From DATEPR01 sp036503065 (lineage in GTDB: Bacteria > Actinomycetota > Actinomycetes > Mycobacteriales > Pseudonocardiaceae), in contig DASXXM010000636.1 of NCBI GenBank assembly GCA_036503065.1, positions 1-16,343 on the forward strand: DNA of 16,343 bases, given 5' to 3'. The translations under genes and the position numbers were made by a program. Below are positions 13,380 through 16,343 of the stretch, piece after piece (the stretch's first letter is position 1; the number at the start of each line of letters is the position of its first letter). Below the pieces are notes generated by a model. That model had not been told where the DNA came from. It made no database searches and worked only from the letters and a program-made list of their open reading frames with translations.

Positions 13380-14264
13380 TCAACTGGGATGGTGACGAGG
13401 ATCGAAGAACCACCACTTCGGCGGCCCGGCACCCGGCCGGACACCCATACCGGCCAACAGGGCCGTGGTCAGCCCGAAGGACGGCCGGGCGACGCCGAAC
13501 ATCGGCCCGTTCGGGCTGGAACCGCAGGTCGAGTTGCCACCGGTGACGTCCATGATCGGATCGTTACCGCCGAGCGGCACGCGGGGACTGGGCGCGGGGA
13601 GCAACTTCGTGCCCGGCGAACTGGGTGACACGAAGTGCTCGACAGGCCAGACCTGCGGCGGCACAACGGATATCGAGGCGGCGGTGGTGGGCACAACGGC
13701 GGGCTGAGCCGACACCGGCCGGGCCGACACCGGCTGTGCCACGGGGGCAGCGGTGGTCGGCTCCGGAACCGGTGCCGCGGCCTGGGTCGTGGCCGGCGGT
13801 CGAGACCCGGCGGGCGGTGGGGGGAGTATCGGTGCCAGCACCGGAGCGGTCATGCCCATGGCCGGTCGCACGATCGGCGTGATGGTCTGAACCACTGTGT
13901 TCGTGACGTCTGTCGTAAGTGTGGTGACGTTCGTCGTCGTGAGTGCGGTGACGTTCGTGACGTCCGTCGTGAGCGTGCTGACGACCTTCGTTACCGGTGC
14001 GACAATTTTCGTCACCGATGGGATTGTGTTCGTAATCGACGTGATCGTGCCAGGCAGGCTCGGCAGATCGAGTCGTCGGATCTGTCCGATTCCATGTACC
14101 GGAACCGGATGCGGCGGTTTGGTCTCGGCGTGCGCGAGTGCGCTGCCGGCGAGCAGGAAACCGAACAGCAGACCGGCCACCACGAGCGAACGCCGCAGCA
14201 GGCCGACCACCCACGGAAGGATCGGCCCGAAGAAACCGGCGGACGCACGCATCGGCATCACCAT
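13380..14264 (-). CDS. Secreted low-complexity protein with Thr/Val/Asn repeats and Pro-rich region, unknown
   Basis: The 294-aa protein carries a long signal peptide (LLRRSLVVAGLLFGFLLAGSALAHAE, cleavage near AHA). The mature part has a Thr/Val/Asn region in which STLTTDVTN and TTLTTDVTN recur 18 residues apart, a Pro/Ala/Thr region with repeated ARPVSAQP-like units, and a compact tail ending PPKWWFFDPRHHPS. Only one Cys is present (NSTCGSS). It is probably exported and wall-associated (inference); I recognise no catalytic domain. The start is uncertain: ATG 14264 (MVMPMRAS), ATG 14252 (MRAS) and GTG 14327 are all in frame and none has a convincing ribosome site. It lies downstream of the FCD-type gntR in the same direction with a 101-bp gap. 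Confidence 0.65.
   Translation of the reverse strand: MVMPMRASAGFFGPILPWVVGLLRRSLVVAGLLFGFLLAGSALAHAETKPPHPVPVHGIGQIRRLDLPSLPGTITSITNTIPSVTKIVAPVTKVVSTLTTDVTNVTALTTTNVTTLTTDVTNTVVQTITPIVRPAMGMTAPVLAPILPPPPAGSRPPATTQAAAPVPEPTTAAPVAQPVSARPVSAQPAVVPTTAASISVVPPQVWPVEHFVSPSSPGTKLLPAPSPRVPLGGNDPIMDVTGGNSTCGSSPNGPMFGVARPSFGLTTALLAGMGVRPGAGPPKWWFFDPRHHPS
13899..13983. repeat. Two 31-bp direct repeats within the Thr/Val-rich coding region
   Basis: Copies at 13899-13929 and 13953-13983 agree at 27 of 31 bases and are 54 bp (18 codons) apart, in frame. Both begin GTTCGTGACGTC and end TGACG on the plus strand. The 18-codon offset matches the repeat seen in the protein and indicates tandem duplication. 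Confidence 0.7.
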
Positions 14265-14365
14265 ACCGGAGCGATACCCGGCAACAGGGGTCGACAATCC
14301 CGTTACCCGCCAGGAGAATCGCGCCACTTCGGGCGTTCCGGACCCATGTCCTCCAGAAGTGGGGT

Positions 14366-15142
14366 TCAGCGACGCCGCGACCGTGCCGGCCGTGCGGCTT
14401 CCTCGGCCACCTCGTCGCCGGCACGTTGTTGGTGCGAGGCCACGCGGGTCGCCTCGGTGTGGCCGCGCATCACGTCCGCGGCTCGCTGTTCGTCCCCGTG
14501 CGCGATGGCGTCGATCAGCTCCGCGTGTTCCTTCCAGGACACCGTGCCGCGGGTCCGGGCCAACGGCGTGTAGTACCAGCGGACCCTGCGGTCCACCAGG
14601 CTGATCAGCTCGGTCAGCACCGTGTTGCCCGACATCTTGGTAACCAGGCCGTGCAGTTCCGAGTTGGCCGACACCACGGTCGGCACATCACCGGCGGCCA
14701 CCGCCGCCCGGCCTTCCTTCAGTATCCGCCGCAACTGCTTGACGTCGTCCGGTGTCGCCGCTGCCGCCGCCAGCCGGGCCGACTCGGTCTCCAGCAGGCA
14801 GCGGACCGCGAGCAGCTGGTCGGCCTCATGCTCGGTCGGCTCGTGCACGAAGGCACCCTGCGCGGGCCGCAGGTCCACCCAACCCTCGGTCTGGAGCCGC
14901 TGCAAGGCTTCCCGGACCGGCTGCCGGCTGACGCCGAGCTGGTCGGCGAGTTCGCTCTCCACCAGGTGCTGGCCGGGCTGGAGGGCACGGGTGATGATCA
15001 ACTCGACGATCGAGTCGTACACGGCCTCGCGCAGCGGCGCGGGCCGCTCCACCCGCCGAGCGGGCGTGTCCCGCAGCGCGGCGCGCATCTGCTTGCGTTG
15101 CCGGGTCATGCCGGTGTCGTCCGTGCTGTTCTGCGCTGTCAC
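14366..15142 (-). CDS. GntR-family regulator, FadR/FCD subfamily
   Basis: The 258-aa protein has a winged helix at residues 34-100 (APLREAVYDSIVELIITRALQPGQHL, ESELADQLGVSRQPVREALQRL, LRPAQGAFVH) and an FCD effector domain at about 105-235. Metal- or ligand-site residues of FCD proteins can be seen: Asn160 at the usual Asp position, His164, His206 and His228. The effector cannot be read; FCD regulators usually respond to organic acids or sugars-derived acids. GTG 15142 gives the longest protein; ATG 15109 (MTRQRKQM) is an alternative, and neither has a strong ribosome site. A 20-bp palindrome lies directly upstream, so it is probably autoregulated, and it diverges from the DUF1992 gene. Confidence 0.88.
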   Translation of the reverse strand: MTAQNSTDDTGMTRQRKQMRAALRDTPARRVERPAPLREAVYDSIVELIITRALQPGQHLVESELADQLGVSRQPVREALQRLQTEGWVDLRPAQGAFVHEPTEHEADQLLAVRCLLETESARLAAAAATPDDVKQLRRILKEGRAAVAAGDVPTVVSANSELHGLVTKMSGNTVLTELISLVDRRVRWYYTPLARTRGTVSWKEHAELIDAIAHGDEQRAADVMRGHTEATRVASHQQRAGDEVAEEAARPARSRRR

Positions 15143-15144
15143 CT

Positions 15145-15164
15145 GTCGATCGTATCCAATCGAC
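15145..15164. promoter_or_regulatory. Imperfect 20-bp palindrome, candidate operator of the FCD-type GntR
   Basis: GTCGAT at 15145-15150 and ATCGAC at 15159-15164 are exact inverted repeats with an 8-bp centre that adds two more matched pairs, 8 of 10 pairs overall. It lies 3 bp upstream of the regulator's GTG and within the divergent space shared with DUF1992. The position suits autorepression; binding is inferred. Confidence 0.45.
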
Positions 15165-15191
15165 CTCGCGGCGGATTCGTGTCCCTTTTGT

Positions 15192-15197
15192 TACTAT
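15192..15197 (+). promoter_or_regulatory. Possible -10 box of the DUF1992 gene
   Basis: TACTAT is a five-of-six match to TATAAT, 35 nt before the chosen start, in an A/T-rich patch. No recognisable -35 lies 16-19 bp upstream. Confidence 0.35.
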
Positions 15198-15232
15198 GGT
15201 GGGGAACCAGCGCCGGGATGAGTGGGTGGGGG

Positions 15233-15700
15233 ATGACGGAACGCAAACCGGTCGGCATGAGCTTCGAGACGTGGATCGACAAGCAGGTTCGTGAGGCGAC
15301 CGAGCGTGGCGAGTTCGACAACCTGCCCGGCACCGGCAAGCCGCTGGCCGGACACAACGAGCCCTACGACGGCGAATGGTGGCTCAAGGACTACCTGCGC
15401 CGCGAGGGCGCGCCGATGGACGAACTGCTGCCGACCCCGCTGCGCCTGCGCAAGGTGATCGCGCAACTGCCCGAGACCGTACGAGGGCTGCGCACCGAAC
15501 AGGCCGTCCGCGACGCGGTCGCGGAGGTCAACGAGCAGGTTCGGGCGTGGTGGCGGTCCTCGGTCGGGCCGCACCTACACGTCGGGCTCGCGGACGTCGA
15601 GGCGATCGTGGCCGGCTGGCAGGCGGCACAGCCAACGGCTCCCGAGCCGGCCACACCCGTGCCGGCGCCCCGCCTGCGCTGGTGGCACCGCAACCGCTAG
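15233..15700 (+). CDS. DUF1992 (DnaJ-homologue subfamily C member 28-like) domain protein
   Basis: The 155-aa protein has the DUF1992 signature near its N-terminus: SFETWIDKQVREATERGEFDNLPGTGKPL (about residues 15-43), followed by GEWWLKDYLRREG and LPTPLRLRKVI. The family resembles the C-terminal part of DNAJC28 but has no J domain here; its function is not established. The C-terminal 25 residues are Pro/Ala-rich and end LRWWHRNR, basic and aromatic. I chose ATG 15233 because MTERKP is the natural family start; ATG 15218 is also in frame. Ribosome sites are G-rich but poorly spaced. Its TAG stop lies inside a CTAG that is also the stop of the convergent gene. Confidence 0.85.
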   Translation: MTERKPVGMSFETWIDKQVREATERGEFDNLPGTGKPLAGHNEPYDGEWWLKDYLRREGAPMDELLPTPLRLRKVIAQLPETVRGLRTEQAVRDAVAEVNEQVRAWWRSSVGPHLHVGLADVEAIVAGWQAAQPTAPEPATPVPAPRLRWWHRNR

Positions 15701-16056
15701 GCGCCCGCCGGCGAACTGTCCACATAGGCCTGCCACACCTTCTTCGGCACGCACATCCGCCACGCGTCCAGGACGAGTTCCCGCATCTCGTCGTGGTCGA
15801 TCGCGGCCAGCCACACGCGCACCCAGTTGTATCGCAGGTCCGACGGGATCGGCAGGTGGAACTTGTCCGGCTCGCCCGCGACCAGCGCTTCGCGTTCCTC
15901 CTTCGGATAGCCGAATCCCATCACCGTCTCGTCCCGGGACAACGACAGGAACACGATCTGCTGCACCCGGAACTTGACGCGGTCGCGCACCACGACCTCG
16001 TACGCGCGCGGCAGTGTGGCCGCGAACGCACGCACCTCATCCGGCGAAACCGACAT
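15697..16056 (-). CDS. MmcQ/YjbR family protein
   Basis: The 119-aa protein has normal family length and motifs: SPDEVRAFAATLPRAYE, KFRVQQIVFLSLSRDETVMGFGYPKEEREALVAGEPDKF, LRYNWVRVWLAAIDHDEMRELVLDAWRMCVPKKV. The YNWVRVxLxxxDxxEMxELVxDAW block is the usual end of this fold. YjbR-like proteins have a double-wing fold sometimes called DNA-binding, without firm functional proof. ATG 16056 has AGGG 8 nt upstream. It is convergent with the DUF1992 gene, overlapping by 4 bp, and divergent from the gene entering the right edge. Confidence 0.88.
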   Translation of the reverse strand: MSVSPDEVRAFAATLPRAYEVVVRDRVKFRVQQIVFLSLSRDETVMGFGYPKEEREALVAGEPDKFHLPIPSDLRYNWVRVWLAAIDHDEMRELVLDAWRMCVPKKVWQAYVDSSPAGA

Positions 16057-16174
16057 GGCGCGACCCTAGCCACGGGCACCGACAACCCAGGCACGATCTC
16101 GTGTGCGAATGGCCGCCGGACGACCCGCCGCCGCTACCGTGCACGTATTCACCTGCCTGGGGAAGGACGGCCGG

Positions 16175-16204
16175 ATGGTGCTCCGTGGGATCGGTGGCTC
16201 GTGA
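16175..16204 (+). other. Nine-codon leader ORF with a strong ribosome site
   Basis: GGGGAAGGA (16159-16167) precedes ATG 16175 by 7 nt, and the frame reads MVLRGIGGS before TGA at 16202-16204. That stop overlaps GTG 16201 of the next gene as GTGA. It may be a coupling leader. It may instead mean that a single-base difference separates this ATG from the real gene start. Confidence 0.3.
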
Positions 16205-16343
16205 GCGCCTGGCCGGAACTGCGCGAGGCACGAACGGTGCGCGCCGGGCGGACCACCGGCGCGGTCGTCAGCTGCAGCCTGATGGACACGATGCTGGCCG
16301 ACATCCCGGTCTCCGTCGTGTTCGTCTACGCGACCGCGCCGGA
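16201..16343 (+). CDS. 5' end of a possible BAHD/chloramphenicol-acetyltransferase-like acyltransferase, cut by the window edge
   Basis: Only 47 codons are present. The segment SCSLMDTMLADIPVSVVFVYATAP (residues about 24-47) resembles the N-terminal strand region of BAHD-type acyltransferases (S-x-LDxxLxxVPVxxxxFY). The HHxxxDG catalytic motif would be outside the window, so the call is tentative. GTG 16201 has only GGTGG nearby; no in-frame start is seen upstream in that frame before 16081. The open frame and third-position G/C bias support coding. It diverges from the YjbR gene. Confidence 0.4.
   Translation, partial: MSAWPELREARTVRAGRTTGAVVSCSLMDTMLADIPVSVVFVYATAP

Noticed and set aside
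14324..14361. CCACTTC / GAAGTGG inverted repeat after the FCD-type gntR
   Set aside because: Seven pairs around a loop of about 25 nt; too weak and too long-looped for a terminator call.
1..16343. CRISPR arrays, insertion sequences, tRNA or rRNA genes, attachment sites
   Set aside because: I saw no regularly spaced repeats, no transposase or integrase, no terminal inverted repeats with target duplications and no tRNA-like cloverleaf sequence.

Overview
The window is high-GC DNA (roughly 70% G+C by eye) with strongly G/C-biased third codon positions, frequent GTG starts and ATGA/GTGA gene overlaps. Its protein families are typical of filamentous actinomycetes: a PF04672 methyltransferase, HutC and FCD GntR regulators, a DUF4239 protein, a TIGR03118 protein and proline-rich envelope proteins. 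I infer a Pseudonocardiaceae- or Streptomyces-like chromosome but cannot name the species. I see no tRNA, rRNA, transposase, phage gene or CRISPR array. The gene content is ordinary chromosomal/accessory; the strongest unusual signals are regulatory palindromes that can be read directly.

Left part (1-2803): an S58/DmpA-type aminopeptidase (cut by the left edge) follows a TetR-family regulator on the minus strand and overlaps it. An APC amino-acid permease diverges from them. The intergenic space holds two related 25-bp palindromes, one just upstream of the regulator start and one over the -10 and ribosome site of the permease. This looks like a self-contained, substrate-inducible peptide/amino-acid uptake and cleavage module.

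2804-4643: a secreted 3D-domain (double-psi beta-barrel) protein whose promoter carries two near-perfect DasR-type palindromes, then a strong terminator, then a SAM-dependent methyltransferase of the PF04672 family.

4627-7552: a compact trpB-trpA-gntR operon without other trp genes. A duplicated CTTCTAGAA-type element flanks its promoter, and the terminal HutC/GntR gene is the obvious candidate to bind it.

7554-9786 (minus): a three-gene operon encoding a DUF4239 membrane protein, a double-anchored Pro-rich protein (GTGA overlap) and a soluble Pro-rich/coiled-coil protein. It ends 1 bp from the convergent gntR. A 455-bp gene-free stretch separates it from a secreted TIGR03118 beta-propeller-like protein (10242-11369), which ends in a strong bidirectional terminator.

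11475-12905 (minus): a DoxX/DUF417-like membrane protein followed by a nitrobindin-like, putatively heme-binding protein, both with nearly the same Shine-Dalgarno leader. Upstream lie a 69-aa orphan gene (13082-13291) and a secreted Thr/Val-repeat protein (13380-14264), each followed by a hairpin terminator.

Right part (14366-16343): an FCD-type GntR regulator with a 20-bp palindrome next to its start, a divergent DUF1992 gene, a convergent MmcQ/YjbR gene whose stop codon shares the same CTAG with that of DUF1992, and the first 47 codons of a possible BAHD-like acyltransferase preceded by a nine-codon leader ORF.

The tetranucleotide CTAG occurs only nine times in 16.3 kb, and six of those lie in the proposed operators.
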